Part shown: piece by piece, positions 53,608 to 61,391 of the stretch
Layout: the number at the start of each line of letters is the position of its first letter
Position numbering within the stretch: the first letter of the stretch is position 1
Assembly (NCBI GenBank): GCA_963757945.1
Contig: CAVWTN010000002.1
Coordinates: 1,674,001-1,738,000 of the forward strand
Direction of reading: 5' to 3'
Origin: CAVWTN01 sp963757945
GTDB taxonomy: Bacteria > Vulcanimicrobiota > Vulcanimicrobiia > Vulcanimicrobiales > Vulcanimicrobiaceae
Length of the DNA: 64,000 bases
The notes under the pieces: model-generated
Told to the model about the DNA's origin: nothing
The model's database searches: none
What the model saw: only the letters and a program-made list of their open reading frames with translations
Translations under genes and position numbers: made by a program

Positions 53608-54960
53608 ATGAGCGTTAGGGCGATCGTCATGGCGGCCGGCAAGGGGACGCGCATGAAGAGCGCGCGTCCGAAGGTGCTCCACGAGCTCTGCGGGCGGCCG
53701 ATGCTCTGGTACGTGCTGCGCGCGCTGCGCGACGCGAACGTCGTCGAGATCGTCGTCGTCGTCAACGAGGAGTTGCGTCCGCACGTCGCGGGCATCGCCG
53801 CCGGAGCCGCGGGGGAAGCGGCGGTCCGCGTCGTGCTCCAAGAGCCGCAGCTCGGCACGGGCCACGCCGTGCAGATCGCCCTCGGCCAGATCGAAGCGCA
53901 TCCGGGCACGTTGCTCGTGCTCAACGGCGACATGCCGCTCGTCGACGCGGAGCTGATCTCGCGGGTGATTCACGCGCGTGAGTCCGCGCTCGCGCTCGTG
54001 ACGGCGCGCATGCCGCTCCCCTCCAGCTTCGGCCGGATCGTGCGCGAGGGTCCCTACGTTCGCAAGATCGTCGAGGAACGTGACGCGGATGAGGGTGAGC
54101 GCGCGCTCGACGAGATGAATGCGGGCCTCTACGCCTTCGATGAAGAGAAACTGCGCGATTCGATCGCGCACCTGCGCAACGACAACGTGCAGGGCGAGTA
54201 TTACTTGACGGACACGGTCGCGCTGCTCGTCGCCGCGGGCGAACGCATCGTTCCGGTCCCGGCCGCGGACTACGCGAGCGTGCTCGGCGTCAACGATCGG
54301 GCGGAGCTCGCGCGCGCTGCCGCGAGCATGAACGCGCTGCTCTGCGCGCAGCACATGCGGGCCGGCGTCACGATCGTCGATCCGGCAACGACGTACTTGG
54401 AGCCCGACGTCACGATCGCGCCGGATGCCGTGATTCGGCCGAACACGACGATCCAAGGGCGCAGCGTCATCGGCGGCCAGAGTGAGATCGGCCCGAACGC
54501 TCGCATCGTCGGCTCCCGCATCGGCCGTCACGCGGTCGTCACCGAGAGCGTGATCGTCGAGAGTTCGATCGGCGACTTCGCGACGGTCGGGCCGTTCGCG
54601 CACGTTCGCGGCGGAGCGCAGATCGGGACGGGCGTGAAAGTCGGGAACTTCGTCGAGATCAAGAGCTCGCAACTCGCCGCGGGCGTCAAGGCCGGACACT
54701 TGAGTTATCTCGGCGACGCGACGATCGGCGAGCGCACGAACATCGGCGCCGGGACGATCACCTGCAATTACGACGGCCACGTCAAGCACCGCACCTACAT
54801 CGGCGCAGACGCGTTCGTCGGCTCGAATTCCTCGCTCGTCGCGCCGCTGTCCATCGGCGACCGGGCGCTGACGGGTGCGGGCTCCGTCGTCGTTCGCGAC
54901 GTGGCCCCGCAAGAACGCGTCGTCGGAAACCCGGCGAAGGCGATCAAGAAGGAGACGTGA
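53608..54960 (+). CDS. glmU: Bifunctional GlcNAc-1-P uridyltransferase / GlcN-1-P acetyltransferase
   Basis: 450 residues. N-terminal nucleotidyltransferase: VMAAGKGTRMKSARPKVLHE, QLGTGHAVQIAL, LNGDMPLVDAEL. C-terminal left-handed beta-helix of hexapeptide repeats (from about 250) with the acetyltransferase signature NFVEIKSSQL, GHLSYLGDATIG and NIGAGTITCNYDG. It makes UDP-GlcNAc for peptidoglycan and lipopolysaccharide. Its end overlaps the convergent gene by 17 bases. Confidence 0.97.
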   Translation: MSVRAIVMAAGKGTRMKSARPKVLHELCGRPMLWYVLRALRDANVVEIVVVVNEELRPHVAGIAAGAAGEAAVRVVLQEPQLGTGHAVQIALGQIEAHPGTLLVLNGDMPLVDAELISRVIHARESALALVTARMPLPSSFGRIVREGPYVRKIVEERDADEGERALDEMNAGLYAFDEEKLRDSIAHLRNDNVQGEYYLTDTVALLVAAGERIVPVPAADYASVLGVNDRAELARAAASMNALLCAQHMRAGVTIVDPATTYLEPDVTIAPDAVIRPNTTIQGRSVIGGQSEIGPNARIVGSRIGRHAVVTESVIVESSIGDFATVGPFAHVRGGAQIGTGVKVGNFVEIKSSQLAAGVKAGHLSYLGDATIGERTNIGAGTITCNYDGHVKHRTYIGADAFVGSNSSLVAPLSIGDRALTGAGSVVVRDVAPQERVVGNPAKAIKKET

Positions 54961-55927
54961 CCGCCGCCTTGCGTTCGAGCAGCTTCGCGAGCGCATAGAC
55001 CTGGCTCGTCACGGGCGTCGGGATGCCGGTCAGGCGGCCGAGCTCGACGATCGCGCCCGTGAGCGCTTCGAGCTCGAGCGGTTTGCCCGCCTCGAGATCT
55101 TGCAGCATCGAGGTCTTGTGCCCGCCGACGCGCCGGGCCGCGTCGATGCGGCGCTCGATCGTGATCTCGAATGCGACGCCCAGGCGCTCGGCTACCGCGA
55201 TCCCTTCGGCCATCATGGCGCGCACGAGCGCCACGACGCCTTCGTCTTCGCACATTTCGACGAGCGTCGCGCGCGTGAGCGCGCTGATCGGGTTGAATGA
55301 GGCGTTGCCGATCAGCTTCACCCAGAGGTGATAGCGGATATCCGCTTCGACGGGCGAGCGCAGGCCGGCGGCGGTGAAGTCGGCGGCGATCGCCGCGGCC
55401 CGCGGGCTGCACGTGCGATTCGGCTCGCCGAGCGAATACCGCGTGCCTTCGAGATGGAGCAGGACGCCCGGCGACTCGATCGCGATCGAAGAGTGGATCA
55501 CGCAGCCGAGCACGCGCCGCGCTTCGATCGTTCGCGCGATCCTTCCGCCCGGATCGACGCTCTCCAGCGTCGTCCCGTCGTACGGCCCCCCGTGCAGCTG
55601 GAAGTACCACCAGGGGATGCCGTTCTGCATTGAGACCACGACGGTCTCGGGGCCGAGAATCGCCGTGATGTCGTCGAGCGCCGCGCCGATCTGATGCGCC
55701 TTGAGCGTCAAGAGCACGACGTCGACCGGGCCGAGCGAGGCGATGTCCGGGGCGACCGCCGGATAGGCGCTGAAATCGCCGCGCGCGTCTTTCACGAGCA
55801 CGCCGCGCTCGCGCATCGCGTGCGCGTGCGCGCCGCGCGCGACGAGCGTGACACGCCGGCCGGCGCGCGAAAGGCACGCACCGACGTATCCGCCGATCGC
55901 GCCGGCGCCGATCACTGCATAGTGCAC
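54944..55927 (-). CDS. Ketopantoate reductase-family protein (PanE/ApbA-like)
   Basis: 327 residues from GTG 55927 (AGAGGA upstream). Rossmann motif VIGAGAIGGYVGACLSRAGR, LLTLKAHQIGAALDDI, VVSMQNGIPWWYF, the catalytic Lys region LWVKLIGNASFNPISALT and C-terminal HKTSMLQDLEAGKPLELEAL with Glu and Lys as in PanE. It would reduce 2-dehydropantoate to pantoate (coenzyme A pathway) with NADPH, though some family members act on other ketoacids. Monocistronic. Confidence 0.88.
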   Translation of the reverse strand: MHYAVIGAGAIGGYVGACLSRAGRRVTLVARGAHAHAMRERGVLVKDARGDFSAYPAVAPDIASLGPVDVVLLTLKAHQIGAALDDITAILGPETVVVSMQNGIPWWYFQLHGGPYDGTTLESVDPGGRIARTIEARRVLGCVIHSSIAIESPGVLLHLEGTRYSLGEPNRTCSPRAAAIAADFTAAGLRSPVEADIRYHLWVKLIGNASFNPISALTRATLVEMCEDEGVVALVRAMMAEGIAVAERLGVAFEITIERRIDAARRVGGHKTSMLQDLEAGKPLELEALTGAIVELGRLTGIPTPVTSQVYALAKLLERKAAVTSPS

Positions 55928-56008
55928 GGGGTCCTCTTGCCGCTTTGGGGCTGTGGGATCTCTGCGCGCCGCGCTACGAAGTTCCCCCCGCCCGCCCGGG
56001 CCCGGAAG

Positions 56009-57529
56009 ATGGCCGCCTGCGCCGAAGAAGCGACGGTGCACCTTCGCGAACTGCTCGCGCGCGGCGCCGCGCGCCGCCCGGCGCTGACCGTCCCCGGCGG
56101 TCCCGCGCTCGATTACGAAACCGTCCGGCGCACGGTGGACGCACTCGCTCGTGAGCTCGCCCGGCGCGGGATCGCGCCGGGGGACCGCGTCGCGGCCTCG
56201 CTCCCAAACGGCATTCCGCTCGTGCTCGCGTTCTTCGCGACGGCCTGCGCGCGCGCGGCGAGCGCGCCGCTGAACCCGGCGTACACGCGCGACGAATATG
56301 CGTTCTATCTGGACGACATCGCGCCCAAGGCGCTCTTCGTGCCGCCCGGCGGCCAGGCGCTCGCGCGCGAGGCTGCGGCGGCGCTCGGGATCGCGACGCT
56401 CGAGATTTCGTTCGGGAGCGAGGGCCTGTGCCTGGACGGCGTCCCGCTCGCGCTCGATGCGCCCGCGGCGGCGCCGCGCGACGAGGACGTCGCGCTGTTC
56501 CTGCACACGAGCGGGACGACGAGCCGTCCGAAGGGCGTGCCGCTAACGCACCGCAACTTGTGCAGGTCCGCGGAGAACATCGTGGCCTGGTACGAGATCG
56601 GCTCGGACGACGTCTCGCTCTGCGTGATGCCGCTCTTCCACGTGCACGGCCTGGTCTTCTCGACGCTCGCCACGCTGTTCGCCGGCGCGAGCGAGATCGT
56701 GCCGGAAAAGTTCAGCGCGGGCGCATTCTGGCCCACGATCCTCGAGCGGCGGGTCACGATCGTCAGCGCGGTGCCCACGATCTATCGCACGCTGCTGCTG
56801 CGCGCCGAGGCCGATCGCGCGCCGGCGCCGGGCGAACATTCGCTGCGGTTCATGCGTTCGAGCAGTGCCGCGCTACCGGCCTCCGATCTGCTGCGGCTGG
56901 AGGAACGCTTCGGGGTGCCGGTCATCGAGGCGTACTCGATGACGGAAGCGGCGCATCAGATGAGCGCGAACCCGCTGCGGGGCGAACGCCGTGCGGGCTC
57001 GGTCGGGATCGGCGCGAACGTCGAGTTCGCGATCCTGGACGGCGGCGGCGCGCTCTTGGGGCCGGGAGCGATCGGCGAGGTCGCCGTGCGCGGCGAGAAC
57101 GTGACGCACGGTTATCACAACAACCCGCTCGCGAACGCGGAGGCGTTCACGGCGGGCTGGTTTCGGACCGGCGACCGCGGGCGCATCGACGAGTCGGGCT
57201 ACCTGTGGCTGGTGGGGCGGATCAAAGAACTGATCAACCGCGGCGGCGAGAAGATCTCGCCCGCCGAGATCGACGAGGCTCTGCTCTCGCATCCCGGCGT
57301 GATCGAAGCGGTCGCCTTCGGCGTCCCGGATGAGAAGTACGGCGAAGCCGTCGCGGCGGCCGTCGTCGTGCGAGAAGGCACGAGCGTCGAGGAACTCCGC
57401 GCGCACGTGGCGGCACGCATCGCGAGTTTCAAGGTCCCGGACGTCCTGCACGTCATCGACGAGATTCCGCGGACGCCCACCGGGAAGATCCAGCGCCGCA
57501 TCGTTGCCGCGGCATTTAGCCGGCCCTAG
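56009..57529 (+). CDS. AMP-binding acyl-CoA ligase, oxalate-CoA ligase-like
   Basis: 506 residues from ATG 56009. ANL superfamily motifs: A3 LFLHTSGTTSRPKGVPLTHRN, A5 VIEAYSMTEAAHQMSANPL, A8 GWFRTGDRGRIDESGYLWLV and the A10 Lys in PRTPTGKIQRRI. The MTEAAHQMSANPL segment is close to what I recall for oxalate-CoA ligases (AAE3/Pcs60), but the acyl group cannot be fixed by sequence alone. Activates a carboxylic acid through an acyl-AMP to CoA thioester. Confidence 0.88.
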   Translation: MAACAEEATVHLRELLARGAARRPALTVPGGPALDYETVRRTVDALARELARRGIAPGDRVAASLPNGIPLVLAFFATACARAASAPLNPAYTRDEYAFYLDDIAPKALFVPPGGQALAREAAAALGIATLEISFGSEGLCLDGVPLALDAPAAAPRDEDVALFLHTSGTTSRPKGVPLTHRNLCRSAENIVAWYEIGSDDVSLCVMPLFHVHGLVFSTLATLFAGASEIVPEKFSAGAFWPTILERRVTIVSAVPTIYRTLLLRAEADRAPAPGEHSLRFMRSSSAALPASDLLRLEERFGVPVIEAYSMTEAAHQMSANPLRGERRAGSVGIGANVEFAILDGGGALLGPGAIGEVAVRGENVTHGYHNNPLANAEAFTAGWFRTGDRGRIDESGYLWLVGRIKELINRGGEKISPAEIDEALLSHPGVIEAVAFGVPDEKYGEAVAAAVVVREGTSVEELRAHVAARIASFKVPDVLHVIDEIPRTPTGKIQRRIVAAAFSRP

Positions 57530-57565
57530 CGCGAGAATGCCGCCGCCCAGGGTGCGGCTTTGCCG

Positions 57566-57595
57566 TTGACAGTCGCTACGACCGAATGTTAGGGT
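57566..57595 (+). promoter_or_regulatory. Sigma-70-type promoter of the metQNI leader
   Basis: TTGACA (57566-57571), 18-base spacer, TAGGGT (57590-57595). The start would fall 0-6 bases before the leader ATG at 57606, so the transcript is leaderless or nearly so. Confidence 0.65.
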
Positions 57596-57605
57596 CATAG
57601 ACGCT

Positions 57606-57686
57606 ATGGATTCTTGCGCGCTCGCTTTGACGCTGGATTGTTGTCCCCACTCGCCGCTGCGTCGGGAGAGTTTGTTGCGCGCATAA
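57606..57686 (+). CDS. Cysteine-containing attenuator leader peptide of metQNI
   Basis: 26 codons. Residues 1-15 read MDSCALALTLDCCPH; the rest reads SPLRRESLLRA. Three Cys codons, two adjacent and directly before a Pro codon at residue 14. There is no Shine-Dalgarno sequence; the ATG lies within 11 bases of the predicted -10 box. The frame stops 28 bases before a terminator. Length, the Pro after the stall codon and the C-terminal R-E-S ... L-R-A-stop match the Thr leader at 14573-14653. A ribosome stalling for Cys-tRNA would expose the terminator alternative. Whether it is translated needs testing. Confidence 0.7.
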   Translation: MDSCALALTLDCCPHSPLRRESLLRA

Positions 57687-57714
57687 TCGCCATACCAGCA
57701 GGCGTAAGCGTGAG

Positions 57715-57743
57715 GCCCTCTGCCGATAGGCAGGGGGCTTTTT
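57715..57743 (+). terminator. Attenuator terminator before metQ
   Basis: GCCCTCTGCC (57715-57724), loop GATA, GGCAGGGGGC (57729-57738), T5. A 10-bp stem with one G-U. GGGAGAG (57664-57670), in the leader frame, could pair with CTCTGCC (57718-57724) with one mismatch as an antiterminator. Confidence 0.85.
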
Positions 57744-57799
57744 CGTTCATTGGGGCGCCGAGCCGTCCATGTTCACTTCATTCAAGAAAGCGATACGGA

Positions 57800-58636
57800 G
57801 TGTTTTCACAGAACAAGTTGCGAACCGTCTTCATTGGCATTCTCATCGGCCTGGCAGCCGTGCTCTCATTCGCATCCCGCGGTTTCGCCGAAGATCAGAA
57901 GCTCGTCTTCGGCGTCGCGCCGGGGCCCTACGGCGACCTCGTACGGCTCGCGATCGCCCCCGGCTTGGAAAAGAAGCACTACACCGTTGAAGTCAAGGAA
58001 TTCAGCGACTACGTGCAGCCGAATCTGGCGCTGGCGAACAAGTCGATCGACGTCAACGTCTTTCAGCACCGCGTCTATCTGGAGAAGTTCTCCGCCGACA
58101 AAGGGCTGAAGCTCTCCCCGGTCATCACGATTCCGACGGCATCGCTCGGCGTGTATTCGAAGCGATTCAAGTCGCTCTCGGAGATCAAAGACGGCGCGAG
58201 CGTGACGATCGCGAACGATCCGACGAACCTTGCGCGGGCCTTGCGTTACCTTCAGGCGCTCGGCTTGATCAAGATTTCACCGGATATCGATCCGGCCAAG
58301 GCCTCGGAAAAGGACGTCGCGGAAAACCCGAAGCATCTGAACATTCAGCCGGTCGAGGCCGCGCAATTACCGCGAACCCTGGATAGCGTCGACTTCTCGC
58401 TCGTCAACGGGAACTACGCGATCGCCGCGGGCATTTGGCCGACCGCGCTGAACCGCGAGGTTTTGGCGGAGAACTACATCAACCTCGTCGCGGTCCGCAC
58501 CGAAGATCTGGACAAGCCGTTCGTCCGGGACATCAAGGCGGTCGTGGAGTCCAAGGAGTTTCTCGCGGTCGTCAACGATCCGAAGAACGAGTTCAAGGAT
58601 TTTCAAAAGCCGGAGTGGCTGAAAGCGAAGAAATAG
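57800..58636 (+). CDS. metQ: Substrate-binding protein MetQ (NlpA family), signal peptide without lipobox
   Basis: 278 residues from GTG 57800. Signal peptide (LRTVFIGILIGLAAVLSFAS) with an Ala-x-Ala-like cleavage site (GFA before EDQK) and no lipobox Cys. NlpA/MetQ features: LVFGVAPGPYGDLVRLAIAP, VEVKEFSDYVQPNLALANKS, IDVNVFQHRVYLEKF, VTIANDPTNLARALRYLQAL, SLVNGNYAIAAGI. It captures methionine (or another sulfur compound) in the periplasm for MetNI. The leader and terminator upstream make it probably attenuated by sulfur amino-acid supply. Confidence 0.93.
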   Translation: MFSQNKLRTVFIGILIGLAAVLSFASRGFAEDQKLVFGVAPGPYGDLVRLAIAPGLEKKHYTVEVKEFSDYVQPNLALANKSIDVNVFQHRVYLEKFSADKGLKLSPVITIPTASLGVYSKRFKSLSEIKDGASVTIANDPTNLARALRYLQALGLIKISPDIDPAKASEKDVAENPKHLNIQPVEAAQLPRTLDSVDFSLVNGNYAIAAGIWPTALNREVLAENYINLVAVRTEDLDKPFVRDIKAVVESKEFLAVVNDPKNEFKDFQKPEWLKAKK

Positions 58637-58663
58637 GGCCGCGTATACCTCACATGGACGCGG

Positions 58664-58701
58664 AACGATTCCGGGAGCGCGCGTGTTCTCCCGGAATCGT
58701 T
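58664..58701. other. Intercistronic hairpin between metQ and metN
   Basis: A perfect 14-bp stem AACGATTCCGGGAG (58664-58677) / CTCCCGGAATCGTT (58688-58701), ten-base loop and no T run. Typical of stem-loops that stabilise the binding-protein part of an ABC operon transcript. Confidence 0.6.
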
Positions 58702-58734
58702 GCGTTCCCGGAAGGATGAATCGGATGCAGCACG

Positions 58735-59760
58735 ATGCTCGAGCTTGAGGACGTCTCGGTCAAATTCAGGGTGGGCCGCAATGACTTGCATGCCGTCAGG
58801 CATGCGTCGCTCACCATCGCGGACGGCGACGTGTTCGGCATCGTCGGCACGAGCGGTGCGGGGAAGAGCACGCTGTTGCGGACGATCAACCTGCTGCAGA
58901 AGCCCTCATCCGGGGCGATCCTCATCGACGGCGTCGACATCTCGAACTACAAGGGCAGGGACCTGCGGGAGCTGCGCAGTTCGATCGGCATGGTGTTCCA
59001 GCATTTCAACCTGATCAACGCGAAGACGGTGTACGACAACGTTGCATTCCCGCTGCGCGTGCTCGGTGCGCGCGATGCGGAGGTAGCGCTGCGCGTGCCC
59101 GAGCTCTTGGATCTCGTCGGACTCACCGATAAGGCCGGAACGTATCCCGCGAAGCTCTCCGGAGGTCAGAAACAACGCGTCGGCATCGCGCGAGCGCTGG
59201 CGAACGGCCCGAAGCTCTTGCTGTGCGACGAGCCGACATCCGCTCTCGATCTCGAAACGACGAACGCCATTCTCGATCTGCTGCGGGACATCAATCGGAA
59301 GCTCGGGATCACGATCGTGCTGATCTCCCACGAGATGGCCGTCGTGAAGAAAATCTGTACGAAGGTCGCCGTCATGAGCGAGGGCACGATCGTGGAGGTC
59401 GCAGATGCCTACAGTATCTTTGCGACGCCCGTGCATGCGGTCACACGCGCGCTCGTCGCGAACACGCTGGACGTGGAGCTTCCCGAAAGGTTGCGCGGCG
59501 CGGTGCAGGGGACGCTCGTCAAAGTGCTCTACAAGGGCGCGAGGGCGGAGGAGCCGGTGCTTTCGGATACGGTCGCGAGGTTTGCGGTCGGGCTCAACGT
59601 GCTGCACGGCAAGATCGAGTACATCGGCGGGCAGCCGCTGGGCATCATGTTGCTGGACGTCACCGGGCCGGCTGAGATGGTCGCGCTGAGCATCGAGTAC
59701 GTGAGGAACCGAACGGCCTCGGTGGAGGTGCTGAGCGCGCGCGAGGTGGTCTATGGATAA
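58735..59760 (+). CDS. metN: Methionine ABC transporter ATP-binding protein MetN
   Basis: 341 residues. ABC motifs: Walker A GTSGAGKSTLLRTINLL, Q-loop IGMVFQHFNLI, signature KLSGGQKQRVGIARAL, Walker B LLLCDEPTSALD, H-loop LISHEMAV. The C-terminal about 95 residues form the NIL domain (VARFAVGLNVLHGKIEYIGG), which binds methionine to inhibit transport. It overlaps metI by eight bases. Confidence 0.96.
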   Translation: MLELEDVSVKFRVGRNDLHAVRHASLTIADGDVFGIVGTSGAGKSTLLRTINLLQKPSSGAILIDGVDISNYKGRDLRELRSSIGMVFQHFNLINAKTVYDNVAFPLRVLGARDAEVALRVPELLDLVGLTDKAGTYPAKLSGGQKQRVGIARALANGPKLLLCDEPTSALDLETTNAILDLLRDINRKLGITIVLISHEMAVVKKICTKVAVMSEGTIVEVADAYSIFATPVHAVTRALVANTLDVELPERLRGAVQGTLVKVLYKGARAEEPVLSDTVARFAVGLNVLHGKIEYIGGQPLGIMLLDVTGPAEMVALSIEYVRNRTASVEVLSAREVVYG

Positions 59761-60418
59761 GCACTATCTCGGGTCGCTCTCGGCCGATCTCGCCAAGGCG
59801 TTCTGGGAAACGTTTCAGATGGTGGGGATCTCGCTGACGCTTGCCGTCGCCGTCGGCCTGCCGTTGGGCCTGTTCCTGTACGTGACCAGCCGGGATCTGT
59901 TTTGGGAGAACTCGTTCCTGAATTCCGCGAGCGGCTTCGCCGTCAACGTCGTCCGGTCGACCCCGTTCGTCATCCTCTTGGTGTTGCTCTTGCCGCTCAC
60001 GCAGAAGATCGTGGGATCGACGATCGGCCCGATCGCGGCGTCGGTGCCGCTGGCCGTCGCCGCGATCGTGTTCTTCGCGCGTTTGGTGCAGGCGTCGCTC
60101 TTTGAGATCGACCGCGGCGTGATCGAGGCTGCGCTTTCATTCGGCGCTTCGCCGCTGCAGATCGTGCGGGACGTGTTGGTGCCGGAGGCGCTGCCTGGTT
60201 TGCTGCGCGGACTGACGGTGACGGCGGTGAGTTTGATCGGGTATTCCGCAATGGCGGGCATCGTGGGCGGCGGCGGCGTCGGCGACCTTGCGATTCGCTT
60301 CGGATACTATCGCTATCAAACGGATATCATGGTCGTCACCGTCGTGATCCTGATCGTGCTGGTGCAGGCGGTTCAGATGGCCGGCGACAAGGTCGCGGAG
60401 AAGGCGACGAGGACCTAG
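59753..60418 (+). CDS. metI: Methionine ABC transporter permease MetI
   Basis: 221 residues with five hydrophobic segments. The EAA loop that docks on MetN is visible: VIEAALSFGASPLQIVRDVL, then VPEALPGLLRG. The start (59753) overlaps the metN stop, coupling them. Last gene of the metQNI operon. Confidence 0.95.
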   Translation: MDKHYLGSLSADLAKAFWETFQMVGISLTLAVAVGLPLGLFLYVTSRDLFWENSFLNSASGFAVNVVRSTPFVILLVLLLPLTQKIVGSTIGPIAASVPLAVAAIVFFARLVQASLFEIDRGVIEAALSFGASPLQIVRDVLVPEALPGLLRGLTVTAVSLIGYSAMAGIVGGGGVGDLAIRFGYYRYQTDIMVVTVVILIVLVQAVQMAGDKVAEKATRT

Positions 60419-60509
60419 GGGGCGGGTCAAGCGGGGCCGCGACGGTCAGAGGACGTTCCCCGGGCGGCCGGGGCATGGGGGCGCTGCAGTCGAATCGAAG
60501 CCCCCGAAC

Positions 60510-61370
60510 ATGGCGTACTCGGCGCGGATTCTGCTCGACAGTCTTTCCCCGGCGGGCGTCCGGCTCACGACGATGGAAGCGCGCTACCCGCGCTTCGTTC
60601 ATTCGGAGTTGATGACGCACCGCGTCTTTTCCAGGAACGCCGCGAGCTCGCGCGCGATCCCGATCAAGCGCATGATCGCGGCCGTGCGCGAGGACCCCGC
60701 GATGCCCATCTATTGGGGCAAGAATCAGACCGGCATGAGCGCTCGCATGGAGATCTCGGGCGACGCGCGCGCCCGCGCGGAACGCGAATGGCTGCGGGCG
60801 CTCGAGAACGCGCTCGAGAGCGCCGAGCGGCTTTCGGATTCCGAGATCGACCTGCACAAGCAGCTCGTCAACCGCATTCTCGAGCCGTTCGCCTGGATCA
60901 CGGTGATCATCACCGCGACGGAGTGGGCGAATTTCTTCACGCAGCGTTGCCATCCGGACGCGCAGCCCGAGATCAAGCAGATCGCCGACATGATGCTGGC
61001 CGCCTACCGCTCGAGCGTGCCCCGCGTCGTTCCGATCGGCGGCTGGCATTTGCCGCTCATCCTCGAGGATGAACGCTCGCTCGACGATGCGCTGCTCTGC
61101 AAGCTCTCGGTCGCGCGCTGCGCCCGCGTCTCCTACCTGACGCACGAAGGGACCCGCGATCTCGCGAAGGACCTCGAGCTGTACGACCGGCTCATGGGCG
61201 GCGGCGCGAACGGGCACTGGAGCCCGACCGAACACGTGGCGACGCCGCTCGCCGATCCCACCGCGACCTCGGGCAATCTGCGCGGCTGGGAGCAGTACCG
61301 AAAGCGCTTCCCTGAGGAACATGCCACGACGTTCCCCGACCGGTCCGCGGAGTATGCGGAGACGCCGTGA
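60510..61370 (+). CDS. thyX: Flavin-dependent thymidylate synthase
   Basis: 286 residues. The ThyX signature (R-H-R-x2-S-x-N-x2-S-x-R) appears as MTHRVFSRNAASSRAIPI, with Thr in place of the first Arg. Other conserved parts: FFTQRCHPDAQPEIKQIADM, SVARCARVSYLTHEG, GANGHWSPTEHVATPL. It methylates dUMP using methylenetetrahydrofolate and FADH2. Weak SD; monocistronic. Confidence 0.95.
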   Translation: MAYSARILLDSLSPAGVRLTTMEARYPRFVHSELMTHRVFSRNAASSRAIPIKRMIAAVREDPAMPIYWGKNQTGMSARMEISGDARARAEREWLRALENALESAERLSDSEIDLHKQLVNRILEPFAWITVIITATEWANFFTQRCHPDAQPEIKQIADMMLAAYRSSVPRVVPIGGWHLPLILEDERSLDDALLCKLSVARCARVSYLTHEGTRDLAKDLELYDRLMGGGANGHWSPTEHVATPLADPTATSGNLRGWEQYRKRFPEEHATTFPDRSAEYAETP

Positions 61371-61391
61371 CGTCTCGAAGGCTCGGCTAGA

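Noticed and set aside
57596..57799. SAM riboswitch upstream of metQ
   Set aside because: None of the conserved SAM-I/SAM-II core segments I know is recognisable, while a leader peptide and terminator explain the region.
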